Source: Saccharomycopsis malanga
Taxonomy: Eukaryota > Ascomycota > Saccharomycetes > Ascoideales > Saccharomycopsidaceae
Reading direction: 5' to 3'
DNA length: 64,000 nucleotides
Assembly: GCA_004014935.1 (NCBI GenBank)
Contig: CP025322.1
Coordinates: 682,001-746,000 of the forward strand
Shown here one piece after another: positions 49,733-60,679 of this stretch. The notes beneath the pieces are model-generated. The model searched no databases. It was not told where the DNA came from and saw nothing but the letters and a program-made list of their open reading frames with translations. A program made the translations under genes and the position numbers. The stretch's first letter is position 1. Every line of letters starts with the position of its first letter.

Positions 49733-51307
49733 ATGACAGATGCAGGTGAGTTTGAGGCCCAATATAGGGTAGAATGGGATGATGATGATGTTCGTATTCA
49801 GGAGTTGGAATCACTTAAAGCGATATACGAGGAGTTGGAATATGATCCAAAGACCTTTGAGGGTTGTATAATGGTTAAGGTTTGCCCTCTAGTGGAGCCG
49901 AAAATACGTTGCATTAGTAGAGATAGTGTTAAAGAGACAGGAGTCAAGTATTTTCCAAGCTTGCAACTCAAGTTCAAGCTAGGTAAAAAGTATCCTTATT
50001 ATGAAGGTCCTGAGTTAGATTTGAGAAGTTTGTACAATTGGGTTCCGCCAAAAACGCTTTGTGCATTGAAACAAAAGTGCCAGGACACATATGAACAGTT
50101 AAAAGATCTATGTGTCTTCTCCATAGTTGATTTATTGAACGAGGAAGCGAGTAATTCTTTTGGAATTTCTGGGCCATATGAAACTGTAGATGAGCAACTA
50201 TACGACAGAATATTATCATTCAATGACATGGTCCTCAGTGATGATTTTGACAAAGAAACATTTATATGTGAGATCTGTCAGACTGATAAGAAGGGTACTG
50301 ATTGTGTCAGAATACCGAAATGCGAACATGTTTTTTGCAAACAATGTTTTGAGGACTATTTAGTTAGCTGTATAAATAACGATCAAGTGGCCAAGTTGCA
50401 TTGTCCAAACTATAGCTGTTTGAAGAAGTTTGAGACAGACAATAAGGTAATGAAAAAGTACGCAGCAGGAAATGTCATACTAGCTTCGAAAGATGTAACT
50501 TTGGTGGAAGTAAGGCAGTTAAAGAAGAATATTCTTGAGCCTTATTTCGAAGACCATTTTATTAAACAAGTGCTTTCTCGACAGCCTCAAATGTATGAAA
50601 AATATCAAACATTATCTCATGCTAAGAAGATTGATAGATTCGAACATTACTTTCCTGGAAAAACTAATAAATGTCCTAGCAGTCTTTGCGGAAAACAATT
50701 TGTCATTAACGAGTCCAGGGAAGTTGCCGATTACCAGAGGCTCAGCTCAATTAGATTGCCGCTAACTAATCATGTATACCGTACCGAAAATGCTGGTTAT
50801 GATGACGATGATGACGAGGAAGATTTTGCAGCAGAAAAAGGTGCTAGACTCTTGCTAATTTGCCCTTTTTGCCGTTACGCATACTGTTCACAGTGTCGCC
50901 ACTCTTGGCATGGAACAAACAATATGTGCTCATTTACCTCGTCAGAAATTTCTAAAGCAGCTATACAAAAATACCTCGATGCTCCAGAGGGCTCAAGCAC
51001 AAGAACGAATATGATGATTTTTTACGGGCGCAAGCTCATGAGAGTGGCTGTGAGCCAGTACTTAGCGGACAAGGAGTTCAAAAAGTTTCTAGAGCAAGAT
51101 AGTGGATATACAAAATGTCCAGGGTGCCAAGCAGTGACTGAACGAATTGACGGATGTAATAAAATGGAATGTTCACAATGCCAAACACGCTTTTGCAATA
51201 TTTGCGGTACAAACTTGTCATATGGTAATCCATATGATCACTTTAACGAGCCAATGTCGCCTTGTTTCCGTAAATTATTTGACGGTCTTGTTTCTGAGGA
51301 GATATAA
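49733..51307 (+). CDS. ITT1: RING-between-RING ubiquitin ligase, ITT1/RNF14 type
   Basis: A 524-residue RBR ligase; the yeast member affects translation termination by binding eRF1 and eRF3, and the animal relative RNF14 acts on stalled ribosomes. An RWD domain fills about residues 15-130 (RIQELESLKAIYEE, LKFKLGKKYPYYEGPEL). RING1 is at about 180 (FICEICQTDKKGTDCVRIP, CEHVFCKQCF), the IBR follows with CPFCRYAYCSQCRHSWHG, and RING2 near 465 has CPGCQAVTERIDGCNKMECS, where the Cys of GCNKM is the catalytic one. An acidic run (DDDDDEEDF) lies between RING1 and IBR. The start is the ATG at 49733; the open frame extends 17 codons farther from a TTG. Confidence 0.92.
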   Translation: MTDAGEFEAQYRVEWDDDDVRIQELESLKAIYEELEYDPKTFEGCIMVKVCPLVEPKIRCISRDSVKETGVKYFPSLQLKFKLGKKYPYYEGPELDLRSLYNWVPPKTLCALKQKCQDTYEQLKDLCVFSIVDLLNEEASNSFGISGPYETVDEQLYDRILSFNDMVLSDDFDKETFICEICQTDKKGTDCVRIPKCEHVFCKQCFEDYLVSCINNDQVAKLHCPNYSCLKKFETDNKVMKKYAAGNVILASKDVTLVEVRQLKKNILEPYFEDHFIKQVLSRQPQMYEKYQTLSHAKKIDRFEHYFPGKTNKCPSSLCGKQFVINESREVADYQRLSSIRLPLTNHVYRTENAGYDDDDDEEDFAAEKGARLLLICPFCRYAYCSQCRHSWHGTNNMCSFTSSEISKAAIQKYLDAPEGSSTRTNMMIFYGRKLMRVAVSQYLADKEFKKFLEQDSGYTKCPGCQAVTERIDGCNKMECSQCQTRFCNICGTNLSYGNPYDHFNEPMSPCFRKLFDGLVSEEI

Positions 51308-53119
51308 AGCGATGCTTAGGTTAGATAACATGGAGTTGCTGTAAAAATCTGAACATTGAAGGGAGCTGACGAGAATAAGTGAATTTGGTATCAAACATTT
51401 TGTAGATGAAACTTGAGACTATAAGAATGAAGAAAAATATCTACATAGTGTAACAAGTAACATATGTCTGATCCTGTTTTAGTTGAGCCGAAACTACGAA
51501 TGTTCGCTTATCTTTTGATTTTCTACGATCTTTCTGCACTTCTTTATTTGATATAATAACAATAAAATTGAAGATTAAAGCATGAAAATTTGACATGATT
51601 CCGGGACAGAAAACAATGATTAGACTTTATGGTAAATTGTAGCAAACAATATTTGAGGATAATTTTAAAAATTAAAATTAGCTCATATGGCATAGAATAT
51701 AAAAGATAAAAATTGTAAGGATCGTTAAAGATAAACATAAAGCTAGAGAGTAGAGAGAAGCTACAAAAGTGTAAAATATTGTTCAAGAACTTTATAGGAG
51801 ATAATGAATGAGACACAGATAAAGGGAGCCTGGTGAGCCGTCCACAACTACTAATTATGAAACTTGATTAAGTGTAAAATTGATGATTGAGCAAATAGCT
51901 AAAGGAGAAAGATAAATTACACCCATTTGCGAGTAAAAGTTTACAAGGTGAAGTAAAAAGAGCTAAAAGAAAGTACTAGAAAAACATGAACTACCCCTTT
52001 CAAAAATATTACAGCTTCTCAATATCAGATCTAATGTAAGAAAGTACACCAAAAGCTAACCGGAGTAAAATAAAAGCTTTACGAGTGAGCTAAAAGAATA
52101 GCCGAGTGAAAAGTTTAAAGTACCAAAATGAACGCTACATGGAATTTCATAGGATTTTATGGAATTTTAGGGAAATACTTTCAAATATAATAACGCAAAA
52201 AAAAAGAATAAAATTACCATCTACCAAATTCTTAAACCATTACTGACTTTTTTGGCCATTGAAACCTACATAGCCTTCCGGCACGGACTCATATATGGAC
52301 GTCCGAGGCTCCGGTCAGGTGAATGCAGTTTCATGGAGGAGGTGTCTGCGTAACTGAATGCCTCATTGAGTAGGAACATGTACTAAAACGCGCATGTGCC
52401 CAGAACTCGCGCTTTAACCATGCAAGAAAATGCATTCTCATGTACTGCTGCACAGCGCATAAACGAAAAAACGAATAAACGTTGCAACCATCCAATAGCA
52501 TGAACGTTGGGAGTGCGCGTAGCAAAATCGTACGATGGCACTAACGACCATCACCTGCCATATACGCACGCACTATATTTCGAAGGCCAGTGGTTATGGC
52601 GTAAAACGCTCTGGAACAGTCTCAGAGTCGCATCGGTTGTTCTTACCAGTTCCTAATTCCGCTCCGAACCGAGCAAACCGCAACCTAGCACTGGGCGTTG
52701 CTGCGCATTTAATATATGGAGACATAATAGAGAATTTTTTTCACAATTATTATTTCGCTCATTATGACTATTTTGGCACTGGATTGTTCGCTATTTTGGG
52801 ATTTTTCCTTTTTTTGTAATGTTTTATTTGTTTATTTTTTTTTTTATTTCACAGTGTTGAACTTTGTTAATTTGCACACTGGTTTATATAAGAGCCTTTT
52901 CCCTGTATTGAACTATATATTGATAATTTTGAGATTGTATGGTTAATACTTTTCAATTGAATAGCCGCTTTACTTTAGATCGCCAACGGTTGTAGTGAGC
53001 ATTGAAGCATAGTTTTTTATATCGGCAACAGTCCAGAGCAACATTGGACATATATGTATATATAAACTTGAGATTCCTGTTGATCAGAGCAAAACGCTGA
53101 CTTTCCAAATACCTTCACA
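51308..53119. promoter_or_regulatory. Long region upstream of the DHA1 transporter
   Basis: About 1.8 kb. The left half (51.8-52.2 kb) is purine-rich with repeated AGCTAAAAGA-type units. The right half, 52.25-52.7 kb, is GC-richer and carries many CGG or CCG triplets (for example near 52278-52315 and 52660-52685), as in promoters bound by Zn2Cys6 regulators of drug transporters. A 94-codon frame at 52535-52819 begins with ATG but has no recognisable character. No gene or RNA is called. Confidence 0.4.
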
Positions 53120-55243
53120 ATGTCTTTCCTATTTTCCAATAAAGAAGACGAAGAGAAAATTAGACAGGCTGCCAATGGCGGTGCTGTTGGTGTTCCTAAC
53201 AGCCAGTCCACCACATCCCTTGGGCAGTCTTCAAGCTACGAGACCGCTTCAGAACATGAATCAATGGTAGAAAATTTGACTCCTGCACAGCTTACAAACA
53301 ATACTACCAGTCGTACTGTTGTTGATGAAGATGTCAATTCAACGACAACAATAACAGAAGCAAATGCACCTCAGAAACTTGCCTCTACTCCAGGTAAAGA
53401 TGTAGGTTCCGGTGTATCCACCAAAGATGGCGCAAATCATACTGGGGAAAGCGACAGTAGTGATGAACATGCCGAAGTTCCTTTCACTCCAAATAGAGTT
53501 AACGATAATGGTGATAATGATGATGATGATGATGATGAGTCTTTTGATGATGAAAACCCTCGGTTAGACGACATTGACAGTGGCTTCCATAGATCATTGT
53601 CTAGAATTTCCAGAACAAGAACTTTGGAAAGAAAACGTTCTCTAACTCTTGAAGGTAAAGATGTGTCTGAAGACGAAGGTATTCCTCTTGATAAACTTAA
53701 ATGGGATTCTCCTACAGACCCAGACAACCCTCAGAACTGGCCATCGTGGAAAAAATGGTTCATTACTATGACTACTGCCTGTGTGGCCCTTGTGGTAACA
53801 TTTGGTTCTTCATTGTACACTTGCGGTATTCAGGACATTGTACTCAAAGGCATGGCTTCTCAGGAGTTAGCCATTTCCGGTTTGACCTTTTATGTGCTTG
53901 GTTTGTCCTTTGGTCCTGTCATTGCTGCTCCATTATCCGAATTGTTCGGTAGAAGAGTTGTCTATCTTACTTCGTTTCCAATCTCTTTAATTTTTACTCT
54001 TGGTGTTGGTTTCTCCAAAAGAATCAGAGAAATTTTAGTACTCAGATTCTTTGCTGGTTTAATTGGATCCCCAGCCTTGGCTGTTTGTAGTGGTACCATC
54101 TCTGATCTCTGGTCCCTTGACAAAATCGAGGTTGCCATGAGTTTCTTCTGTATTGCTCCTTTTGCTGGCCCTGTTGTTGGCCCAGTTATTGGAGGCTATG
54201 CAGCAGAGGCCAAAGGCTGGAAATGGACCATGTGGATTGATTTATTCGCTGGTGCGTTAATCTTACCATTTTTAATCATTTGTCCGGAAACTTACAAACC
54301 AACTCTTCTTTACAGAAGAGCTAAGAAAAGAGGAATCAATGTCCAGAAGCCTGATGTCAGTGCCTGGGCTTTTTTTAAACAAATTATTCAATTATTCATC
54401 ACCAAACCAATTGTCATGTTGGTTAGTGAACCAATTGTTCTTGTGTTTTCTATCTGGTCTGCGTTTATCTTCGCTGTGCTTTTTGGTTTCTTTGAGGCAT
54501 ATCCTGTTATCTTTAGAGGTGTCTACATGTTCAATTTAGGAAACTCTGGATTGCCATTTTTGGGAATCGGACTTGGTTTGGTTCTTGGAATGTTGCTTTA
54601 CTTGTGGCTTGTAGCACATGTGTTTTGGAAAACAAAGGATGGCAGCAATCCATTGTACAAGAACGGTGTCTTCACCCCTCCAGTTCCTGAAAGTAGACTT
54701 TTGCCAGCTAAAATTGGCGCCATTTTCTTACCTATTGGCTTGTTCTGGGTTGGTTGGGCTGGCAGAAAGAACGTCCATTGGATTGTTTCCATCATTGGGG
54801 GTGTTCCATTCGGTTTTGGTTTAATCTTGATCTTCTTCTCTACCATCACTTATTTCTCTCTTAGTTATCCACCAATTTCTGTTGCTTCTGCCATTGCTGC
54901 TAACAACCTTATGAGATATGTCATTGCTTCCGTGTTCCCTCTATTCACTGTTCAAATGTACGAGAACGTTGGAATTGGCTGGGCATCCTCTATCTTTGCT
55001 TTTATTTCGTTGGCCATGGTGCCTATTCCTTGGATTTTCGAGAAGTATGGCCCAAGGTTAAGAGAAACATCCAGATTCAGTTATGGTGCCTTGATCAAAA
55101 AACAAAAAGCCGAAGAGGAGAAACAAAAACAACAAGATGCTGAATTGAAACGTAATTCGGAACCTATAAATGAAAAGTCTACCACTCAAGAACCTGTTTC
55201 AGAAAAAGACGTTGGTGGTGAAACAGCTTTTCAAAGTGTTTGA
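53120..55243 (+). CDS. Major facilitator drug:H+ antiporter, DHA1 family
   Basis: A 707-residue plasma membrane transporter. The first 190 residues are a Ser/Thr/Asp-rich cytosolic tail with an acidic run. The transport domain starts at KWDSPTDPDNPQNWPSWKKW, the typical entry of the fungal DHA1 subfamily, then twelve membrane segments: YTCGIQDIVLKGM, GRRVVYLTSFPISLIF, the motif region RFFAGLIGSPALAVCSGTIS, and the WKWTMWIDLFAGALILP block. The central loop and last segments (NNLMRYVIASVFPLFTVQMY) also fit. The group includes Tpo1-4 and Candida Nag4/Tmp proteins that export polyamines and drugs; I cannot choose the orthologue, so no symbol is given. Confidence 0.85.
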   Translation: MSFLFSNKEDEEKIRQAANGGAVGVPNSQSTTSLGQSSSYETASEHESMVENLTPAQLTNNTTSRTVVDEDVNSTTTITEANAPQKLASTPGKDVGSGVSTKDGANHTGESDSSDEHAEVPFTPNRVNDNGDNDDDDDDESFDDENPRLDDIDSGFHRSLSRISRTRTLERKRSLTLEGKDVSEDEGIPLDKLKWDSPTDPDNPQNWPSWKKWFITMTTACVALVVTFGSSLYTCGIQDIVLKGMASQELAISGLTFYVLGLSFGPVIAAPLSELFGRRVVYLTSFPISLIFTLGVGFSKRIREILVLRFFAGLIGSPALAVCSGTISDLWSLDKIEVAMSFFCIAPFAGPVVGPVIGGYAAEAKGWKWTMWIDLFAGALILPFLIICPETYKPTLLYRRAKKRGINVQKPDVSAWAFFKQIIQLFITKPIVMLVSEPIVLVFSIWSAFIFAVLFGFFEAYPVIFRGVYMFNLGNSGLPFLGIGLGLVLGMLLYLWLVAHVFWKTKDGSNPLYKNGVFTPPVPESRLLPAKIGAIFLPIGLFWVGWAGRKNVHWIVSIIGGVPFGFGLILIFFSTITYFSLSYPPISVASAIAANNLMRYVIASVFPLFTVQMYENVGIGWASSIFAFISLAMVPIPWIFEKYGPRLRETSRFSYGALIKKQKAEEEKQKQQDAELKRNSEPINEKSTTQEPVSEKDVGGETAFQSV

Positions 55244-55552
55244 TTTTTTTTTTCTGTTAATATTATATATATATCCTCAAATATTCAGCGCTCTAGTTTC
55301 TTCTTTCTATTTCCTTCCTTTAATATTGTTTGCTAATCCACCTTACGTTGTGATTCCCATTAATTTCTTGTTACCTATTTATGATCAAAGTACTTAATGA
55401 TATGCATTTTAGCATTACCTTACTAATATACGTGCCTTAGAAACGGAATAAACTGTAAAAGATTACAGCTATACAATTATTACTTTAAAGATGTTAATGC
55501 CAGTTAAACGAGGTATTTCGTATATATTATAATAAAATTAACTATGGATGTA
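55244..55552. other. Convergent 3' region
   Basis: About 310 bp between two converging stop codons, AT-rich. Nothing is seen. Confidence 0.4.
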
Positions 55553-56956
55553 TCAACGTTCAAATAAGTCTTCGCCATCCAAGTCATCGTCAAAATCATC
55601 AACATAAAACTCGCTCCCATCGTCACTTTCACCAGTTTCATCTTCATCGCTTTCTTCTTCTTCACTAATAACTGCTGACAAACCATTTGTAGAACTCTCG
55701 TTCAAACCAGAAAGAGAGATTTGTAAGAGAGTCTCGCCCTTGATTTGAGATCCTTTACTTATATTGTAATTGTTTTCAACATTACAGTTGATAAGCTTAG
55801 CTTTTGAATCTATATTGACATTTTTTCCAATGATACAGTTTTCCAAAAATACATCGTCTTGTATGACCACGTTATCCAAAATGATAGATCCCACCAATCT
55901 ACATCTCTTTCCAATCTTACAGTTTGAGCCAATCAAGGATTTCTTTACATTGGTCTTTTCATCAACAGTGGTGTTCTCACCTGTCTGTGATTCTGGGCCA
56001 ATTGTAGGGGAGTTCTTATCCTTCTTAGCACCTCCCAAAGCCTGTTGTTGACCAGTCTGTACTTTTTTGATATTTTCCATATGCACCTGCTGCATTACCC
56101 AACGGTTTGCTTCAAGATAGACTGTCAAGTTATCTGCTCTAGCAAATGTGCATTGATCTGGCAAAATAAACATATTTATAGATTGCTTTTCAGTAGAATG
56201 TTTCCAAGAGCGTCTAGCCAAATCTCTCATGATCTTGGTGCACGATTTGTATTCAAAGTCATACTCATCCTGGCTCAAAATATCTAAAATTTCATGTGAG
56301 CAGAAATATATGAAGGAATCCAACAATTTAGAGGAAACTTTGGCTTTGGAATGTCTCCATACCATCTGAGTTCTAAAGTTCAAAAACTTGGACTTTTCTA
56401 CAGATGCTTTAGAGTAAACGTCCAACAAATGGTTCTCGCCATGGTTATCCGTGGAATAACATGTATAAAATCGTTTCAAATTACTCTTTTTCTCATCAAT
56501 GTTGACAAAACTGTTCTTATAATAAACACACATCCCAATGTCATTGGCACCTTTATTTCTGTACTGCTCAATCAAAATCTGAGGCGGAAGATCAGTGATG
56601 AAATCACAAGACAACAAAATGAAATCTTTTGTAATCTTCTCTTGATCAGCAAGTGCTTTTATAATGTTAGCAGTTCCTTCAATATCTAATCCCACCACTT
56701 CTAACTGACTTACAATCTCTTTACTTCTGTTCTGCTTGTATTTGTTCACATATTCTTCAATTGGTCCCTTTGTGGCAACATCAGTTACAACTAAAACAGA
56801 ATTAAATGGCGCCTTGTCACACCATTCTAAACTATAATGTATCATAGGCTTGTTGGCAACTGGTAAAAGCGCCTTAGCAGTGCCATTCTGACGAACCGCC
56901 GAGAACGGAGAAAGGTTCTTTCCTTTTCCACAACATACAATCGCTTGAAACTCCAT
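55553..56956 (-). CDS. GCD1: eIF2B gamma subunit
   Basis: A 467-residue subunit of the eIF2B guanine nucleotide exchange factor; with Gcd6 it forms the catalytic subcomplex and is a target of amino-acid starvation control. The N-terminal nucleotidyltransferase-like domain (FQAIVCCGKGKNLSPFSAV, KALLPVANKPMIHYSLEW, LLSCDFITDLPP) is followed by a left-handed beta-helix of hexapeptide repeats near residues 335-405 (IGSNCKIGKRCRLVGSIIL, NCIIGKNVNID). An acidic C-terminus (DDFDDDLDGEDLFER) closes the protein. It is about 110 residues shorter than S. cerevisiae Gcd1 (578), with the core intact. Confidence 0.93.
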   Translation of the reverse strand: MEFQAIVCCGKGKNLSPFSAVRQNGTAKALLPVANKPMIHYSLEWCDKAPFNSVLVVTDVATKGPIEEYVNKYKQNRSKEIVSQLEVVGLDIEGTANIIKALADQEKITKDFILLSCDFITDLPPQILIEQYRNKGANDIGMCVYYKNSFVNIDEKKSNLKRFYTCYSTDNHGENHLLDVYSKASVEKSKFLNFRTQMVWRHSKAKVSSKLLDSFIYFCSHEILDILSQDEYDFEYKSCTKIMRDLARRSWKHSTEKQSINMFILPDQCTFARADNLTVYLEANRWVMQQVHMENIKKVQTGQQQALGGAKKDKNSPTIGPESQTGENTTVDEKTNVKKSLIGSNCKIGKRCRLVGSIILDNVVIQDDVFLENCIIGKNVNIDSKAKLINCNVENNYNISKGSQIKGETLLQISLSGLNESSTNGLSAVISEEEESDEDETGESDDGSEFYVDDFDDDLDGEDLFER

Positions 56957-57813
56957 TTTTATTCAGATCAGTCTATCTATACTTAGCAAAGCTTTCGGAT
57001 TTCACACTGATCACCACTGACTATACAAAATATTAGCCCTTGAAGAGCCGAAAAAAATATGTAATTTTTTACTATGGAAACAACTTTTTCACTATAAAAA
57101 ATACAGGCGCGGGGTCCCTAACCTTGCAGAGATCGTTTAACATGCGTTCAACATCCTCAAACTATGATCATATATTTAACCAAGCTGGCTAACTAAATTG
57201 AGGAATTTTTCAAATATAGCAATGAAATACTAATTAAAATAGTCATCCAAAACTAAATGTTGCTTTAATTGGTTTTTTTTTTGTTTTGAAATTAATTACT
57301 TTTCAATAAGTGATTTAAAACATCCAATATCATCTCCTACAAATCAAGAGTCTAATGGTATCAGTTACAAGTCAATCGGTGAAGAATATTTTGGAAAGCT
57401 TTATAAATCCCTGAATCTTATCAAAATAGGCAAAATAGAAGCCCGATGTGATCGTTGATGTGATCTATCTCCCTCTTCTGCTTATATTATTAGATCATGT
57501 AGAAACTCTTGAGCAAATTTGTGCCAAGTCCGCAAAAAATTCAAATGATAAGGTACCCGTTACGCTATTTACAAACAAAAAAACCTAAATAGATATAAAT
57601 CGTCACTTTTGAAACTAAAACCTAAAAACACCGAGAAGGAAAAAAATATTGTGCAACATAAAAAGTAAAGAAGCAAGATGAAAAGCAAAACCAAAGCAAA
57701 ATCAAGATATTTATAAAAAAATTTTTTTTCTCTTTCAAAAAAAAAATGATACAAAAAATAAAAAAGCGAAAGATTAAATGCAATAGAGACTATAATGGCC
57801 AATATAACATTAA
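56957..57813. other. GCD1 promoter and 3' flank of the nuclear protein gene
   Basis: About 860 bp, very AT-rich with several A and T runs near 57560-57770. I see no gene or repeat copy. Confidence 0.4.
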
Positions 57814-60177
57814 TCATTCAATAAACTCAACCTTTCTCTTTTTTGGAGACTTTTTGGCATCAGAGTCTTCTGCAGCTCTTTTCGTAGAGCTTCCTTCGTC
57901 CTTTCCAGAGGACGTATTGTCCTTGCTATCCAGAGTTTTAGGTTTTTGGTTTGTGTTGTCTGAATTCTCCTTTTCAGTGGTTGATGTACTATTTTGAGTG
58001 GCTCTATATTTGGCCCCTGTCCTACGTAAAGCTCTTCTAACAAAACTGCGTAACTTGCTTTCTTCGTACTCATTCGGTACTCCACAAGAAACAACACGAC
58101 CCCCATTTAACTCTAGAGACTTTTGCTCAGCGGCCTTTGCAACAAAGTCTGTTTCAAAACTCTGTAATTCAGACGCATATGAATTAGCAGGACATGAAAG
58201 GGAATTATCCATATTGTGTGGAAAAAGACAACGAAAACGTTCTAACGAAAACCCATGTTCATCTCCTGGCGTCGATCCACGAGCAGATATGCTTGCAAGA
58301 CCAGGAAGAATAGTGTTTCTAAGCTGATGGATACCAGGCCTAGACCTTGCTGGTCTATGAGTATTAGAGGCCCTTTCATTGCTTGGTCTGGACCCTTCTG
58401 GGTCTTGGCTACTTGAGTTATCATTATCAGCTTCGTCATTGCTATTCTGACCACTAGCACTTTCCTCACTCTCTGAGACTTCGGAATTTAACAAGTTACT
58501 ACGACGCATTAAACTCCGGAGATCAGAAGAGGTGTCTCTTCTTAGTAATCTATATCCACGGTTGAGATCAATACCATTCCTAAGTTGATTGTTTTGGGAG
58601 ACAATTGCACTAAAAAGACGTAGAACAGTGAACAATACTAATTCCCTATAATATATTTCATCACTAGACCCTATTTGAGACGGTGGGAAACTATCACGGA
58701 AAAGCTCAATCAAACGAGTCGCCTCACCAATAATTTCCGAACCAATCCGTTGATTAGTTTCAAGAGCATCTCGGATCCTCTGCAAACTCATTGACATTGC
58801 CGTATCACCAGTGATGTTCTGATCCCTGAAATGAATATGCCGTTCTTGGCTGCTTGAAAGACGATCCAGCATGTCTAAAAGACCCTGTAATTCATTAGGG
58901 GCATCATTATCACTAGCTAAGTCAGAATTATCAAGCAGATCGTCAATAATCCTGACAGGAGAACGGTTTCTGGAGATAGGAGGCGATGGTGGAGCAGCAC
59001 TGGGCATTGGTGGCGGAGAATAGACACGGGATTGAGTTCTAGAAGTAGATCTTGAGTTTGATCTTGACCTCAAGATTTGATTGGTGTTAGAATCTGGTTG
59101 AACTGTAGAGTTTCTTAAAGTATTCTGTAAAGTGGTTTGATAGGTACTCATAACAGATTGCGCATCATCGTCATCATCATTGTCAGCATTGTTTTCTTCA
59201 TTACCAGAGTGAGTATCCCCACTGTTTCCCTCAATAATACGCAACGGGGCGTCATTATCTGACTGCTGGTCGTTATCATCTATTGCATTCTCATTAGTAA
59301 CAAAAAAGTTTGGATCAGTCAATGCGTTATTGTAGGTGTTGATGCTGGTTTGATTTGGCAAATCGGCATCAGCATTAGAAGGTGCAGTAAAACTACTCGA
59401 ACGGCTCGACCTTAAAATACCATGAATACTGGAAGAACGTGATCTGGTAGATCGGTTTGCAGTTCTATTAGTGAAACCTTCAAAATTGTTAGAATTAAAC
59501 TGTATGTTATTAGAAACCGCTTCATTGGATAATTCACCATCATGTTCAGAGTAAACCGGCAATCTGTAACTTTCAAAACCTTCAGGATAATCTGCAATTG
59601 GGGTGGAACTGTTGTTTTCAATTGAGCTCTGAAGAGTGCGTTCAGTTTCATTTAGCCGAGCACGATATACCAGCAAGTCATAGCTACGCCTAATAGAGTT
59701 TTGGCGAGATAAACTAGTTCGGACATCACTAATTAAGACATCGTCAGGAAGAGGCAAGGTAGTCTCCATATCATTTGACACTTCTGCATCTACAAGTCTT
59801 GCTCTATGTTCTTGTGGAGAATTATTTAATTGGTCTACAAATGTGACAGACGAAGCAGCATTTCTCACATTAGAGGAAACAATATCGGAACTATCTGACT
59901 CTCTTATACTGCTTCTCCTAGACAAAAAACCAGCGTTTGGATGTAAAGTTAATACCTCATCGGATTCACGAGTATTACTTGCCCCAGTAGCATTCAAATC
60001 AGCAAATGAAGACCGTTGATGGTCAGCACTGGTACCAACATCATCCCCTGAGTCGCTTTCGCTGCTTCCGTCATTAAATCTAGTGGCGTTGGGAATATAG
60101 TATGCCAAATTGGTATTGGATATTCTCACTTTTTTGTGTCTCCTTCCTCTTCCTGTAGACGCTATCTTGATCCCCAT
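57814..60177 (-). CDS. Unrecognised large nuclear protein, low complexity
   Basis: A 787-residue protein starting at ATG 60177-60175 (MGIKIASTGRGRRHKKVR); the open frame goes 22 codons farther but begins with GTG. Most of it is Ser/Asn/Asp/Arg-rich disorder. One predicted folded part lies at about residues 455-560 (MSLQRIRDALETNQRIGSEI to LVLFTVLRLFSAIVSQNNQL), with amphipathic helices. A second conserved-looking block near 640-730 contains RFRCLFPHNMDNSLSCP and EESKLRSFVRRALRRTGAKY. The C-terminus has a strong nuclear localisation signal, SPKKRKVE. The basic start resembles N-termini of chromatin- or RNA-binding factors. I cannot name a family. Confidence 0.75.
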   Translation of the reverse strand: MGIKIASTGRGRRHKKVRISNTNLAYYIPNATRFNDGSSESDSGDDVGTSADHQRSSFADLNATGASNTRESDEVLTLHPNAGFLSRRSSIRESDSSDIVSSNVRNAASSVTFVDQLNNSPQEHRARLVDAEVSNDMETTLPLPDDVLISDVRTSLSRQNSIRRSYDLLVYRARLNETERTLQSSIENNSSTPIADYPEGFESYRLPVYSEHDGELSNEAVSNNIQFNSNNFEGFTNRTANRSTRSRSSSIHGILRSSRSSSFTAPSNADADLPNQTSINTYNNALTDPNFFVTNENAIDDNDQQSDNDAPLRIIEGNSGDTHSGNEENNADNDDDDDAQSVMSTYQTTLQNTLRNSTVQPDSNTNQILRSRSNSRSTSRTQSRVYSPPPMPSAAPPSPPISRNRSPVRIIDDLLDNSDLASDNDAPNELQGLLDMLDRLSSSQERHIHFRDQNITGDTAMSMSLQRIRDALETNQRIGSEIIGEATRLIELFRDSFPPSQIGSSDEIYYRELVLFTVLRLFSAIVSQNNQLRNGIDLNRGYRLLRRDTSSDLRSLMRRSNLLNSEVSESEESASGQNSNDEADNDNSSSQDPEGSRPSNERASNTHRPARSRPGIHQLRNTILPGLASISARGSTPGDEHGFSLERFRCLFPHNMDNSLSCPANSYASELQSFETDFVAKAAEQKSLELNGGRVVSCGVPNEYEESKLRSFVRRALRRTGAKYRATQNSTSTTEKENSDNTNQKPKTLDSKDNTSSGKDEGSSTKRAAEDSDAKKSPKKRKVEFIE

Positions 60178-60679
60178 CTTTGAAAAGTAACGTTGGCTGC
60201 AACTACACAGCACTCTGACAATTGTAAAGTTTCGAAATAGCACCTCTGGCAGATTGCTATGTCATTAGGAGATGCCCAAAGTGTGTTTATGTCAAAACAT
60301 GTCAGAAAAGTAAAATATGCGATGATGATGGTAATGAAGGAAAAACTAATAGGGTCCCATGCGACAATGCGGGTAAAGTGATGATGAAAAACAAATTGCC
60401 ATATAAGGTAAGACTGTGAATGAACGAATGAATGAATGACTGAGTAGTGAGTAGATGATCGCGATTAATTGGTATAGGGTTTATCCAGGTTGACCCCTTG
60501 ATACAAATTTTCACGTTTCTTGTTTTATAAAAGTATATCAGGCTCTTTGTTTTGATATAAAATATATATCAAGTTATTTTTTTGTTGTACAGCTTAATCT
60601 AGTTTTACAATAGTATCAGGTTTTTTGTTATATATTAAAGCTTATACTTTGCTAAATTTAGTATATATTTTTGGCACGA
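60178..60679. other. Divergent promoter before PPT2
   Basis: About 500 bp, AT-rich near PPT2, with AATGAATGAATGA-type short repeats near 60420-60440. No gene or repeat copy is seen. Confidence 0.4.

Noticed and set aside
52535-52819. A 94-codon protein gene upstream of the DHA1 transporter
   Set aside because: It begins with ATG but has no recognisable family; composition follows the local sequence and it lies in a promoter region.
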